A stretch of 64,000 bases of DNA from Panonychus citri (GCF_014898815.1 NW_026515482.1:496001-560000); one strand, 5' to 3'. Shown: positions 1-10,408, counted from the stretch's first letter. Program-made: numbers and translations. The notes: generated by a model not told the origin, from the sequence alone.

Positions 1-719
1 TTTTGGCTTAAACCATTTTGGCGATTTTCTATTCGGCTGTTTTCTAAATGGCTCAAATCTTAGGCAATCGAAGAGTTGACTTTAAGCAGATCAGTTTCAA
101 TAAAATGCATTCTGTTTCGAATTAATGATTTTGTGTTCCCTTCCAAGTGATTTGATTGTATATCCCTAAATTACTGATTGGTCAATTCTTATGGTAATGA
201 TGATGAGCTTGATGGTTACATGAAGGGTTTAACAGCAGTAGTTAAAAAATGGTCCCTTTCGCACAGAAAGAGAAGAAAGAGGAGAAAGAGAAAAAGAAAG
301 AGATTACTTTGTGTTTCTACAATCATTATATTTCTGTTTGAAGTTTTTCTCATCAAATTCATTAATATATCTTGAGTACTCTTAATGGATAATATTGAAG
401 TGAAAGTTCATTTTGTTACATTAAATCTCTTAAATCACTCATTCTAATCTGATTTTTTCGTTTCGAATATTTTCGATTTCTAAACTCAATACCTTTGTTT
501 CATTTTCTAAAAAGGGTCAACACGCGCCAACATTTAATGATTTTTATATTGGTAACAGAAAAGTTATTTAGATAAATAAAATTATCGATTAGAATAAAAA
601 CTTGAAAAGTTGTCAGAATTATTTGATTTCTTCGCTATTTTCAATTAGATCTTATTTGTCATTTTCTTAATGTCGTAAAATTTTGGTTCATATTTCTCAT
701 CGTGAGCTTCGGGTAAGTA
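1..719 (+). repeat. Receptor-array spacer with tail of a preceding receptor copy
   Basis: Positions about 302-395 match the last transmembrane segment and 3' end of the receptor gene at 720-1937. After this comes about 330 bp that is nearly the same as 55620-55968, the sequence in front of the receptor copy at 55972. The shared order (tail of one copy, spacer, next copy) suggests that the genes once stood in tandem. The part before 302 is AG-rich and otherwise unremarkable. The short open frame at 178-375 is a chance join of the AG-rich run and the receptor tail, so I do not call it a gene. Confidence 0.6.
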
Positions 720-1937
720 ATGAATAATTCTCTTATCAAAGTTCTGTTCAAACTTAGTACAAAGGAGTCCGAGAAGCAACTCAACATTCTCTTTAGACGT
801 GAGCTAGGTAATATTCCTATAACAGTCGCAGAATTTTTTGGTAGTGATGCCGATGTTATTTCATTCTTCAGATCAGGTGAGTCTGATTTACTTTTTCCGG
901 CTAAATATCTTCATTTTTTGGACGGTACAGAGGTGAATGTATCAGTCGGGCCTGTGGTTGGCGGTGACAGTTGTATCTTCATGAACGTTTACCCAAACTC
1001 GTCCACTGGTGTAATTAACAAAGGAATATTATCATCACTTGAGATAATTGATGACTCGGTTCGTGTCCTCATCACCCTGTTAACGGTTCTCGCTTTGATA
1101 TTAAACTTTGCTCGATCTAATATCAGAAGTACTGGTCAAATTAATTCAGACTTTTATCGACCTTCGATCATGAAGTTTCTATTGACAATCCCAAAAGGTA
1201 AATTCGGGTTATTCTTATTTTTAACCTGCTCTTTCTCAGTCTATTACATATTACATTTATTTTCGACATCTTTCACAACACAATACTCGATAGCTTCACG
1301 TCCAGCACCGTTGAATACGTGGTCTGATTTAATATCACGGAAAGAAATCAAGTGTACTGCAAATAAAAATACTTGTTATCGTTTTGCAAACGAATCTTTG
1401 GGCTTAGAAAACCCACTGATTCCGGAATATCAATCCCTCGATAAATATTTGGATGAAAAGGGTAATGAATTAATGGTTTCACTCTTTGGCGAAACCGATT
1501 ACGTTGAATGGTTTTTTAAATTCTTTTGTCAACATCTCTATATTAGAAATTATGAATTTCTTAAAAATGGACGAAATGATTTCCTGTTTCATTCTAGTAA
1601 AGTTCGCTATTTTGAGAAAACGGGTTCATACTTTTACCATACGAATATTGATCGCATTAAGAAACGATGGATTTACAGAGCTTCATATTCATATTTCGAA
1701 CATGGTTTTAGTAATGTTGCAGCAATGAAAGCGAGGATAAGTTACTATGGTCGCTTCTCGAGTATTCTCTTTCCTGGATGTCAGTTCTACGAGGAATTAA
1801 GCCCTAGAGCCGAAGGCTCTTACAGTCCAATCACTCATTCTAATTTTACTGATCTAATTAACCTTTACTTATTACTTTGTGTTTCTACAATCATTATATT
1901 TCTGTTTGAAGTTTTTCTCATCAAATGTATGAAATAA
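720..1937 (+). CDS. Ionotropic-receptor-like membrane protein (divergent iGluR/IR family)
   Basis: A 405-residue open frame, the only unbroken member of a family with more than ten copies or fragments here. The layout fits an ionotropic glutamate receptor without an amino-terminal domain. An S1-like part covers residues 1-115, with a first hydrophobic segment at about 116-132. A short linker precedes a second membrane segment at about 160-178 (FLFLTCSFSVYYILHLF). It is followed by STSFTTQYSI, which sits where iGluRs have the SYTANLAAF region, and then by a dS2-like DL..RKEIKC stretch. The last membrane segment is at about 377-400. The family placement rests on this topology and the motif after M3, not on a search. 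There is no signal peptide at this start, and the ATG overlaps a GGGTAAGTA sequence that resembles a splice donor, so an upstream exon is possible. Confidence 0.6.
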   Translation: MNNSLIKVLFKLSTKESEKQLNILFRRELGNIPITVAEFFGSDADVISFFRSGESDLLFPAKYLHFLDGTEVNVSVGPVVGGDSCIFMNVYPNSSTGVINKGILSSLEIIDDSVRVLITLLTVLALILNFARSNIRSTGQINSDFYRPSIMKFLLTIPKGKFGLFLFLTCSFSVYYILHLFSTSFTTQYSIASRPAPLNTWSDLISRKEIKCTANKNTCYRFANESLGLENPLIPEYQSLDKYLDEKGNELMVSLFGETDYVEWFFKFFCQHLYIRNYEFLKNGRNDFLFHSSKVRYFEKTGSYFYHTNIDRIKKRWIYRASYSYFEHGFSNVAAMKARISYYGRFSSILFPGCQFYEELSPRAEGSYSPITHSNFTDLINLYLLLCVSTIIIFLFEVFLIKCMK

Positions 1938-3120
1938 TGTATTGATAATAAATTAATAAATCTTAAGATAGAGATAAACATCATTATAAAGGGTCACCCT
2001 TTGGGGGTGTTACGGTCAAAGAGTAATAGTAAGAGAGAGCACTTGGATGTAACCATCGATAAGGTTTTATCTAACCTTAGGTGAAAGTATGAGATCCAGG
2101 TGAAAGCACTAATACATTCTGCAAAAAACGTTAATGCTGAGTAAAATTAGTACCTCGACATCTCATAACTTTGCATTGAAACTATTTTCATTCAGATCGG
2201 GCTCTTTTTCGAAAGATACAGAATTTTAAAGTAAAAAAATGAATTCAAGTTAAGTAAAAGTTGCGGTCACTTTCGACCTCAATAAAACCGAAGTCGAAAA
2301 AGTTGAGAACCCATATTTTTCTAATTGTCATGAGTATATGTATGCACTATCGAAAAAAAAATTTCAGATAAAAACTTGTGATGGTTCAATAGTTATTACG
2401 ATTTTTTCAAAGAGCCTCATCTTATCTGGCCATAGAATCCTTTTATCTTGAGCACAATATTTACCCGAAATTTGAGCTTATTTTATTCAAGGTTGTAGAT
2501 AAGTATTGGGATCATACATTTCCTCCGCCTTGTTAGATGCTAGTAAAAAATATAAAACCATTATTTGAAATAATTTATTTCATCTCTTGTTCCTTTTTCA
2601 GGCTACTCTAATTCTTTAGATCCATAGGTCCTAGAAAAAAGTTCATTCGTAATTCGAAAAATATTTTCGGACTCGGCATAAGGAGTGTTTTTTGGATTGG
2701 TTATCAATTGATTTGCATTTAAGAGGTGACACTTTCTGCGATGAATATTTACTTAAAATTGATCAATTCGACTTTCAACTTACTTTTGTTAATTAAATCA
2801 GCTGTGTAAAAGTTTTCACAGTTTAAATAACAAGTGACTTTTTCTCTAAATAAAATTAAAACTGAAAATAATTTAAGCAAACTGTTTGATTAATTCTCTA
2901 ATTAGTCCAAATCAATCAACACTTTGTTCATTAAATATTGATCTAACTAATGATCAACTAATTCAAAATTAACTTTGTCTATTGATTCAAATGAATTTAC
3001 AATAAACAAAATGTAAATTAATCGCAAACAAAGTTTGGGGCTTATTGACTTAATTGTGACTAATTCTCACAGATGATTAAAGTTACAATCAACATTAATC
3101 AAGTGGGGTAATCTTAATCA
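1938..3120. repeat. Dispersed repeats, no gene seen
   Basis: The 3' flank of the receptor gene runs to about 2100. Positions about 2590-2990 belong to a dispersed repeat (sequence around GGACCTATGG, TTTTCGGACTCGGCATAAG and the run near AGAGAATTAGTC) that recurs at 29310-29880, 48160-48400, 48770-49010, 51300-51540 and 53590-53745 in either orientation. I see no coding sequence. Confidence 0.5.
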
Positions 3121-3128
3121 CCATCCTG

Positions 3129-3136
3129 TATAAAAA
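3129..3136 (+). promoter_or_regulatory. TATA box of secreted-peptide gene 1
   Basis: TATAAAAA followed by GCATTAGCTTTAAGTTGATT. The same arrangement, TATAAAA followed by a sequence close to GAGCTTTGAGTTGATTATCA, lies in front of the other two peptide genes at about 45156 (+) and 29068-29075 (-). The spacing to the ATG is 118 bp here and 124 bp for the copy at 45280. Confidence 0.6.
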
Positions 3137-3246
3137 GCATTAGCTTTAAGTTGATTAACATCACTTGTAATTATCGATCAATTTAATCAACAACATAATA
3201 GTTTTGTATTTTGTTTCAAAGTTAAATTTTTAAAAACACAACAATC

Positions 3247-3405
3247 ATGAAATTCAGCAGTATAAAAGTTTTCATCGCCATCGTCGCTCTCTGCATAGCT
3301 GAGAGCTCAGGCTCAAACTTCGTCCCAACTAGAGCGGAAAGAGGGCTAGACCTAGTCGAAGCGGATAAACGTCTTGATAACCTGGACGGTATGAGCAGCC
3401 GTTGA
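3247..3405 (+). CDS. Short secreted peptide, copy 1
   Basis: A 52-codon frame with a clear signal peptide: a positive start (MKFSSIK), a hydrophobic core (VFIAIVALCIA) and a small-residue cleavage region (ESSGS). The mature part is only about 30 residues, acidic and basic mixed, with RAERG and a dibasic KR near the end. It has no cysteines, so it does not look like a disulfide-knotted peptide. A TATA box lies 118 bp upstream and an AATAAA lies at 3482. The copy at 45280 shares the signal-peptide style, the RAERG motif, the promoter and the 3' region, which makes chance very unlikely. Function unknown; neuropeptide, salivary or antimicrobial roles are all possible and none is supported by a motif. 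Confidence 0.7.
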   Translation: MKFSSIKVFIAIVALCIAESSGSNFVPTRAERGLDLVEADKRLDNLDGMSSR

Positions 3406-3481
3406 TTTATCCTGATAATTAAGTCAATGAATTTAATCTTTGATGTAGATCGTCATCGAAAAAAATTAACAATTATAATTT

Positions 3482-3487
3482 AATAAA
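3482..3487 (+). terminator. Polyadenylation signal of secreted-peptide gene 1
   Basis: AATAAA inside a 3' region that is clearly similar to the one after the copy at 45280 (AATAAA at 45488). Both are followed by AATTTAAAC-like and TTTGTTTATTTTTT-like sequence. Confidence 0.5.
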
Positions 3488-3789
3488 ATAATTTGCTGAA
3501 TTTAAACTTTTCATTGTTGTCTGTTTATTTTTTCGCGTTCGTCACAAATCATCATGTTATTAAAATTATTGGTAGTAAGACTATCTGATAATTCAATGTA
3601 ACAAATACTCTGTTAAATTTTATGACAGAATTTACTATTCAAAATAGCTTCTGCCAATGCAAAGCTAAAAGTTCTAATCTTTTTAGTATAAAAATGTAAA
3701 TGGATGTCTTGATTATCTAACTACTGAAAAACTGTCATTAGCAACTTTGCTACGCGAATGATATAAAATTAACCTCAAACTCATTTCGT

Positions 3790-4050
3790 ATCTACAGTAC
3801 ACTTGATTTCTTTCCGTGATATTAAATCAGACCACGTATTCAACAGAAGCTCTAGTATCGAAGGTCGATAAAAGGCTGAAATAGTTTAACCATTACTTCT
3901 GATATTAGATCGAACCGTTAACATGGTGATGAAGATACGAACCGAGTCACCAATTATCTCAAGTGATGATAATATTCCTTTGTTAATTACACCAATTTGG
4001 GTAAATGTTCATGAAGACACGACTGTCAGTGCCAATCACTGGCTCGACTG
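3790..4050 (-). pseudogene. Receptor-family fragment
   Basis: On the minus strand this matches two separated parts of the receptor gene: the end of S1 with the first membrane segment (about 3850-4050) and a short part of S2 (about 3800-3845). The second membrane segment between them is missing. It is a decayed copy with no usable frame. From 4050 to 4540 I see nothing beyond AT-rich DNA. Confidence 0.6.
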
Positions 4051-4543
4051 ATTCTATTATCTTCCATGTATTGAATAGGCTGGGAACTGACTGAATTTTA
4101 AGAAGCTTCAAAAGTCCGTTTATTGTTTTAAATGGTAAGAATTTTTTTCTTTTTCTCTCGCGATTGGTCTCAATTCTAAATCTTGTTATATCAACAATTA
4201 ACTTATTCTCAACCAATTTTCTGGTTCTGACCGTAAGCTTTATTTTAATTGTATGTGTTAACAAATATAGAGAGAGAAAGAGACTAATTAAGTTTCCACT
4301 AATTTTAAATGTTTCAATGTTTTTTCTCAATTAAAAATCTAATATTTACATTCTTATCTCATTATATTATGAATAATCTTCCAGGTAGATGATTTATTCC
4401 AGAACCAAGTTACATAATAAGTGCCTCTTTCATATAAAAATTCAGGTTCACCTGAACTTCATCTGATTTTAAAAACTGATAAACTGTTAATCCATTAATC
4501 TATTGACCAATTATGCCAGTGTTCACAATTTCAAAATCGCGTG

Positions 4544-5023
4544 ATGACCAACAGATCGTCTCTTTTCAAATGGAAATATGAGAAATTAGTTGATCAAGAG
4601 ATTGACCAACAACACCAAGAAAACTTGAACCTTCTTGGTAATAAATGCGATTACAATAATGACCTTTCACATGGACAAAAGTTACTACAATCTCAGCGAC
4701 AAATAACCACAAATAACCAGGAGACAATTATACCAGATCTAGAATTTAGTAACGATTATTATGAACTCAAAAAGCGATCTCAAAAAGAAAGACAATCAAA
4801 CAAAAAGCCTGACCATCATCATTACATTTTCCATAGGATTGAAAAAGGTGATACCCTTCAAGGAATCGCCCTTAAATGGTATTGTTCATTACATGAGCTT
4901 AAACGGGTTAACAATTTAGTTTCTGATCAAGATTTTCATGCACTTGCTGTCATTAAAATACCTGATAAAAAGTATGAGACTATTTTCAATCTATTGATTC
5001 AATATATTTGTTTCATTTTATAA
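4544..5023 (+). CDS. LysM-domain protein (LYSMD-like), probably a truncated gene
   Basis: The frame codes for about 159 residues. The C-terminal half has a LysM domain at about residues 98-145: HRIEKGDTLQGIALKWY, then LHELKRVNNL, then ending in KIP. This is the pattern of eukaryotic LYSMD2/3/4-type proteins, in which one LysM precedes a membrane segment or tail. The first 95 residues are polar and Q/N-rich. A GTATGAG splice-donor-like sequence lies at about 4974. Downstream of it the frame runs into the receptor-gene 5' flank repeat (AAAAGGGTCAACACGCG at about 5022). The last ~17 residues are therefore probably intron or repeat sequence, and the rest of the gene is not here. Confidence 0.6.
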   Translation: MTNRSSLFKWKYEKLVDQEIDQQHQENLNLLGNKCDYNNDLSHGQKLLQSQRQITTNNQETIIPDLEFSNDYYELKKRSQKERQSNKKPDHHHYIFHRIEKGDTLQGIALKWYCSLHELKRVNNLVSDQDFHALAVIKIPDKKYETIFNLLIQYICFIL

Positions 5024-5219
5024 AAAGGGTCAACACGCGTCAACCTCTATTTCTATATTGGAAACGGAAAAGTCATTTAAATTAATATAATTATCGATTT
5101 GAATAAAAAAACTCAAAAACTCAAACTACTTTGATTTTTTCGTTTGTCATATCTATTCAATCTTTTCTATTTGTCGTTATGATTTCATTTTCTTAGTTTC
5201 GTTTAGAAAAATTGTGACT
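5024..5219 (+). repeat. Copy of the receptor-gene 5' flank
   Basis: Matches the stretch just before the receptor genes at 720, 46689 and 55972 (GGGTCAACACGCG..CAAC, then ATTATCGATT..AATAAAAA), but no receptor start follows. It directly abuts the LysM gene fragment. Confidence 0.5.
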
Positions 5220-5655
5220 AATCTTCACAGCTGCTTAGAGTAACAATTAACATTAACTAATTGAAATAACCTTAATCACAATGTTGTATAAATGATCGTC
5301 AGCCAAGAATCAGCTTCAATCAATTTTTCCGTCGACTTTCAGAAGCTACATTAACTGTAAGGTTAGTGAGTTGTTCATTTGGTAATCATTATTCAAATAC
5401 GTTAATAAGAGAAAGTTGATTCAGATTAGGTTAATTAGATAATAGATTAAATTAACGATCATCCGATTGTTTAACATTAACATTGACTTTGTCTGTTGAT
5501 TCATATGAAATTTAGTTATAAACAAAATGTAAATTAATGCAAACAAAAGTTTAATTCTATTGATTTAATTGTGACGAATTCTTATAGGTGATTAAAGTAA
5601 CAGTTAATCATGATCATCAATTTAACCAAAATTCATGTCTTGGAGACCAATCTCC
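5220..5655 (+). repeat. Promoter-bearing dispersed repeat
   Basis: This holds a TATAAAT box at about 5287, a short leader ending ACATTAACT, a GTAAGGTTAG splice-donor-like sequence and then AT-rich DNA with CATGATCATCAATTTAACC. Related copies lie at 6245-6471 (continued at 25506-25610 beyond the Polinton), 50640-51130 (-), 53030-53480 (-) and 57790-58090 (+). The leader resembles the 5' UTR of secreted-peptide gene 2 (AACATTAACTGTGAAAG), so these may be dead relatives of the peptide promoter. Confidence 0.5.
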
Positions 5656-5659
5656 CCAA

Positions 5660-5780
5660 ATCCGACCAATTTTTTCAAATGGTAAATATTTGGATAAAAC
5701 AGCTAAAGAATCAATGATTTCACTCTTTGGTGAGACCGATTATGTTGAATTGTTTTTTAAATTCTTTTGTCAACATCTCT
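5660..5780 (+). pseudogene. Receptor-family fragment, cut at a junction
   Basis: This matches the S2 part of the receptor gene (KYLDKTAKES, then SLFGETDYVE, then FFCQHL). It ends sharply at CATCTCT, followed by AAGTAGGGGCAAA. The fragment at 43830-44262 (-) is broken at the same point on the other side. Confidence 0.65.
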
Positions 5781-6010
5781 AAGTAGGGGCAAACCATCCG
5801 CTTCTGGCACAGGAAGGGGGTGGGGAATACTACTTCCGGTTTCTTCCGGTCCCTCCCCCCTCTCAAACCCCACCCCCAAATGCACTCATGCATAACAAAA
5901 ATTAAATAAAATTGTGATCACTCAACCGTGAAAATTTATGCAAAGGCTTAACCTTGAATAATTATGCAAAGGCTTAACCTTGAAACCTTAAGCTAAAGCT
6001 AAATAATGAA
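5781..6010. mobile_element. End of an unclassified insertion, start AAGTAGGGGCAAA
   Basis: AAGTAGGGGCAAAccATCCGC begins exactly where the receptor fragment stops. A near-identical start occurs at 44264. The following 100 bp are rich in C and G runs, unlike the surroundings. A 25-bp direct repeat (TTATGCAAAGGCTTAACCTTGAA) occurs twice at about 5937-5985. Confidence 0.35.
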
Positions 6011-6067
6011 AAGGTATAAAAGGACAGGAAGTTCATAATTAAAGTATAGTTTCATTTTATAATCAGT

Positions 6068-6322
6068 ATGGATAACAATGAAGAAATTTTGTTTAGTTAT
6101 TCAGCTAACTCACGTGGTGAAGTTAATCACTTTCTTCTAATAAAGAAAAAGAAAGATGATTCATTTGTTTACCGAATGTCTATCAGTTCATGGACACCAT
6201 CATGTGCAACTGGTGATGTAGCTGATGGACCAAACTTCAGTGTCGAGTGTTCATTAACTGTAAGGTTAATTAGTTGTTCATTTGGTAATCATTATTCAAA
6301 TACGTTAATAAGAGAAAGTTGA
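6068..6322 (+). CDS. Hypothetical small protein, probably first exon of a gene
   Basis: The frame starts with MDNNEEILFSY, 50 bp after a TATAAAAG at about 6014. It is polar and has no recognisable domain. The last ~20 residues lie in the promoter-bearing repeat, where ACTGTAAGGT looks like a splice donor at about 6260. The real exon may end there. I do not recognise the protein. Confidence 0.35.
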   Translation: MDNNEEILFSYSANSRGEVNHFLLIKKKKDDSFVYRMSISSWTPSCATGDVADGPNFSVECSLTVRLISCSFGNHYSNTLIRES

Positions 6323-6465
6323 TTCAGATTAGGTTAATTAGATAATAGATTAAATTGACGATCATCCGATTGTTTAAAATTATCATTGACTTTGTCTGTT
6401 GATTCATATGAAATTTAGTGATAAACAAAATGTAAATTAATGCAAACAATAGTTTAATTCTATTG

Positions 6466-6471
6466 ATTTAA
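6466..6471. repeat. Left target-site duplication of the Polinton (ATTTAA)
   Basis: ATTTAA directly before the left terminal repeat. The same six bases follow the right terminal repeat at 25506-25511. Six bases is the known Polinton duplication length. Confidence 0.9.
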
Positions 6472-6518
6472 AGTAGTATAAGAGTGTACCCCTTAAATGC
6501 AGGTACCCCTTAAATGCA
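6472..6518 (+). repeat. Polinton left terminal inverted repeat
   Basis: The first 35 bases match the reverse complement of 25471-25505 exactly, and 12 more match with two differences. It contains two iterations of a TTAAATGCA unit. Polinton ends usually start with AGT and are several hundred bp long; here only about 47 bp are recognisable. Confidence 0.88.
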
Positions 6519-6912
6519 TATATTTGTACACCTTGTGCAGTTTATTAAATGCTTATTTTTATCATTTCCTTTTCCTTTTGATCTAATTGTAATGATCCAG
6601 GTGGAGAGGGTAAAAAGGTAGATTATTTAATTAACCAATTTATTGTTTTCATTTAATGAAAGAAAAGCCTTAGAATCTACCACGTTCGGCAAACATAAAA
6701 AACAAATAGAAAATTAAAAACTTCAATGTATGTTCATCATGGATGATATACAGAAGATATGCTTATTCAGCTTAAACGAAAAAGATCGTATAAAAAGAAA
6801 GAGAATCATGATTGAAATCATCAGTTGAACATTAAACTTACATAGTAATAGTAACTATTGAACAGTTTTAATATTACTACATCTTCAAACGATTTAATCA
6901 TCTTGTTAAGGA
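6519..6912. other. Polinton left subterminal region, no gene seen
   Basis: AT-rich, without an open frame of note, between the left terminal repeat and the minisatellite. Confidence 0.5.
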
Positions 6913-9340
6913 TCTTTGGGTTATCTGCTTCGTTCTTTGTCTTTGGATAGACTAGTTGAAGTTCTTTGGGTTATCTGCTTCGTTCTTTGTCTTTGGATAG
7001 ACTAGTTGAAGTTCCTTGGGTTATCTGCTTCGTTCTTTGTCTTTGGGTTATCTGCTTCGTTCTTTGTCTTTGGATAGACTATTTGAAGTTCTTTGGGTTA
7101 TCTGCTTCGTTCTTTGTCTTTGGATAGACTATTTGAAGTTCTTTGTTATCTGCTTCGTTCTTTGTCTTTGATAGACTAGTTGAAGTTCTTGGGTTATCTG
7201 CTTCTTCTTTGTCTTTGATAGACTATTTGAAGTTCTTTGTTATCTGCTTTGTCTTTGTCTTTGATAGACTAGTTGAAGTTCTTTGTTATCTGCTCTGTTC
7301 TTTGTCTTGGACAGACTAGTTGAAGTTCTTTGGGTTATCTGTTCTGTCTTTGTCTTTGGATAGACTTGAAGTTCTTTGGGTTATCTGTTTGTTCTTGTCT
7401 CTTGGATAGACTATTTGAAGTTCCTTGGTTATCTGTTTGTTCTTTGTCTTTGGATAGACTAGTTGAAGTTCCTTGCTATCTGCTTCTGTTCTTTGTCTTG
7501 ATAGACTATTTGAAGTTCCTTGGGTTATCTGCTTGTCTTTGTCTTTGATAGACTAGTTGAAGTCCTTGGGTTATCTGTTTCTGTTCTTTGTCTTGGATAG
7601 ACTATTTGAAGTTCCTTGGGTTATCTGTTTTCTTTTGTCTTGATAGACTATTTGAAGTTCTTTGGGTTATCTGCTTCGTTCTTTGTCTTGGATAGACTAG
7701 TTGAAGTTCCTTGTTATCTGCTTTGTTCTTTGTCTTTGGATAGACTATTTGAAGTTCTTGGGTTATCTGTTTGTTCTTTGTGTCTTGATAGACTAGTTGA
7801 AGTTCCTTGGGTTATCTGTTTTCTTTGTCTTTGGGTTATCTGCTTTGTTCTTTGTCTTTGGATAGACTAGTTGAAATTCTTTGGTTATCTGCTTTCTTTG
7901 TCTTGGATAGACTAGTTGAAGTTCTTTGTTATCTGCTCTGTTCTTCGTCTTTGGGTTATTTGCTTTTTGTCTTGGATAGACTATTTGAAGTTCTTGTTAT
8001 TCTTTGCTTTGTCTTTGATAGACTATTTGAAGTTCCTTGGGTTATCTGTTTCTTCTTTGTCTTTGGATAGACTATTTGAAGTTCCTTGGGTTATCTGCTT
8101 CTGTTCTTTGTCTTTGATAGACTATTTGAAGTTCCTTGGGTTATCTGCTTCGTTCTTTGTCTTTGATAGACTATTTGAAGTTCCTTGGGTTATCTGTTTG
8201 TTCTTTGTCTTTGATAGACTATTTGAAGTTCTTTGGGTTATCTGCTTCGTTCTTTGTCTTTGATAGACTAGTTGAAGTTCCTTGGGTTATCTGCTTCGTT
8301 CTTTGTCTTTGATAGACTATTTGAAGTTCCTTGGGTCTGTCGTTCTTTGTCTTGGATAGACTAGTTGAAGTTCCTTGTTATCTGTTCGTTCTTTGTCTTT
8401 GGGTTATCTGTTTGTTCTTTGTCTTTGATAGACTATTTGAAGTTCCTGGGTTTTCTGCTTCGTTCTTTGTCTTTGGATAGACTAGTTGAAGTTCTTTGTT
8501 ATCTGCTTCGTCTTTTGTCTTGGATAGACTATTTGAAGTTCCTGGGTTATCTGCTTCGTTCTTTGTCTTTGATAGACTATTTGAAGTTCCTTGGGTTATC
8601 TGCTTCTGTCTTTGTCTTGGATAGACTATTTGAAGTTCCTTGGTTTTCTGTTTGTTCTTTGTCTTTGATAGACTAGTTGAAGTTCTTGGGTTATCTGCTT
8701 GTTCTTCGTCTTTGATAGACTATTTGAAGTCCTTGGTTATCTGCTCTGTCTTTGTCTTTGATAGACTATTTGAAGTTCCTTGGGTTATCTGCTTGTTCTT
8801 GTCTTTGGATAGACTATTTGAAGTTCCTCTTATCTGCTTCGTTCTTTGTCTTTGATAGACTAGTTGAAGTTCCTTGTTATCTGCTTTGTTCTTTGTCTTT
8901 GGATAGACTATTTGAAGTTCCTTGGGTTATCTGCTTCGTTCTTTGTCTTTGGATAGACTAGTTGAAGTTCCTTGGGTTATCTGCTTCGTTCTTTGTCTTT
9001 GGATAGACTATTTGAAGTTCCTTGGGTTATCTGCTTCGTTCTTTGTCTTTGGATAGACTAGTTGAAGTTCCTTGGGTTATCTGCTTCGTTCTTTGTCTTT
9101 GGGTTATCTGCTTCGTTCTTTGTCTTTGGATAGACTATTTGAAGTTCCTTGGGTTTTCTGCTTCGTTCTTTGTCTTTGGATAGACTAGTTGAAGTTCTTT
9201 GGGTTATCTGCTTCGTTCTTTGTCTTTGGATAGACTATTTGAAGTTCCTTGGGTTATCTGCTTCGTTCTTTATCTGCTTCGTTCTTTGTCTTTGGGTTAT
9301 CTGCTTCGTTCTTTGTCTTTGGATAGACTTGTTGAAGTAT
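6913..9340 (+). repeat. 50-bp minisatellite array, about 48 copies
   Basis: Tandem units reading TTGGGTTATCTGCTTCGTTC, then TTTGTCTTTGGATAGACTA, then [G/T]TTGAAGTTC. Units at the two edges (about 6913-7140 and 8930-9340) are almost perfect. Units in the middle differ mostly by one-base losses in G, T or C runs. Some short units lack the GATAGACTA half. Open frames across the array are artefacts of the period. The array lies between the left end and the first gene, a place where a Polinton has no expected tandem array. Confidence 0.95.
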
Positions 9341-9363
9341 AATAAAATTTATATCTAACAAAT

Positions 9364-9942
9364 ATGGCACAACGAGCACCAGGTCAAGCTCGATATACTG
9401 AGGGTATGCATCCTATGGAGCTGAAAGCATGGGCTGAAGACCCGGAAACAGGTTTACGTGAATATTATTGGGATTGGGGCTTTGGCGGAGGAAACGAGGA
9501 AGACATATACCTCGAAGAAGATCCACCGAGTCATCTTAAGCGGCCGATTGAACTCGTACGAGAGTTTAATGAAAAATTGCGAAAAGATAATGAAGAGGTT
9601 CGAGCAGACATTGAGGCCAATCCTCTTCATTTCGTTTGCATTTATTGCAAAAAAAATTTAAAATCACTTTGTAGCTTAGAACAACACATTTTCCCGAAGC
9701 GATCTTACACTGACACTAATCGCTTCGAAATTTCTTGTCATGTAAGAAAAGTTGATGAAGAATGTAGTGGTTTTGTGAGAAAAAGACATGGTAAACCAGG
9801 TAGATTTCCTTGGTTCTATGTAACTGATCGGCAAAGTGGTCAGCTAATCAGACGAAGAGATTACTCGTCTGAATTAGCAATTGAAATTGATAAACATATT
9901 GAAAAAGCCAAGAATGATTACTATCTTGATGGTGAACAATAA
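9364..9942 (+). CDS. Hypothetical Polinton protein with a Cys/His motif
   Basis: A 192-residue protein starting 24 bp after the end of the minisatellite, behind an AT-rich leader with TATAATAAAA. It is strongly acidic in the first 90 residues. At about residues 91-110 it has CIYCKKN..C.LEQH, a possible zinc finger, followed by an ISCHVRKVDEECSGF stretch with two further cysteines. I do not recognise the family. Its position at the start of a + strand run suggests an early gene (inference). Confidence 0.6.
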   Translation: MAQRAPGQARYTEGMHPMELKAWAEDPETGLREYYWDWGFGGGNEEDIYLEEDPPSHLKRPIELVREFNEKLRKDNEEVRADIEANPLHFVCIYCKKNLKSLCSLEQHIFPKRSYTDTNRFEISCHVRKVDEECSGFVRKRHGKPGRFPWFYVTDRQSGQLIRRRDYSSELAIEIDKHIEKAKNDYYLDGEQ

Positions 9943-10045
9943 TATTATGAATAAAAAAAAGAAAAATAAAATTACATCTTCTTGATCAAAAAATGTCTCA
10001 ATTGATTTATTTATATGTATTATAGTTACACAATAAATGGATAAA

Positions 10046-10408
10046 TTACTCAGCATTACCACTTCTCTTAGTTGATAACCTTTTCTTTTTATATACAACA
10101 AGACCACAGGTACAATTTCGTGGCTTAACATCTTTCAAAAAATTGTTGACTTTCCCCATTTCACCTTCAAGTGTTAAAGCGATTTTCATACCAAAATCAC
10201 AAACATTGGCACGATCAAGTTCTAAGGGTTTCAACAATCGAGCAGCATCATTACCAACACAGGGGGCTAAACCAGAGATATTAAAGCTGTGGATAAAGAG
10301 TCTCAGGTCATCATCAGAGATGTTTTGAAATGAAAATTTTATAATCATAGTAACAGGCTTGTTGGTGTCAACGTCAAAACCAAATAAACCGTCCATATTG
10401 TCAATCAT
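10046..10408 (-). CDS. Hypothetical Polinton protein
   Basis: About 120 residues from the ATG at 10408 (the frame is open a little further). It runs opposite to its neighbours and is divergent from the TBP-like gene, with about 85 bp between the two starts. The C-terminal end has KPRNCTCGLVVYKKKR, a Cys pair next to a basic run. No domain recognised. Confidence 0.5.
   Translation of the reverse strand: MIDNMDGLFGFDVDTNKPVTMIIKFSFQNISDDDLRLFIHSFNISGLAPCVGNDAARLLKPLELDRANVCDFGMKIALTLEGEMGKVNNFLKDVKPRNCTCGLVVYKKKRLSTKRSGNAE

Noticed and set aside
178..375. Small basic ORF
   Set aside because: Chance join of an AG-rich run and a receptor tail.
6913..9340. CRISPR-like array
   Set aside because: Units are contiguous with no unique spacers, in eukaryotic DNA.
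7330..9358. Many open frames of leucine/phenylalanine-rich text
   Set aside because: They are readings of the 50-bp minisatellite and shift with its indels.
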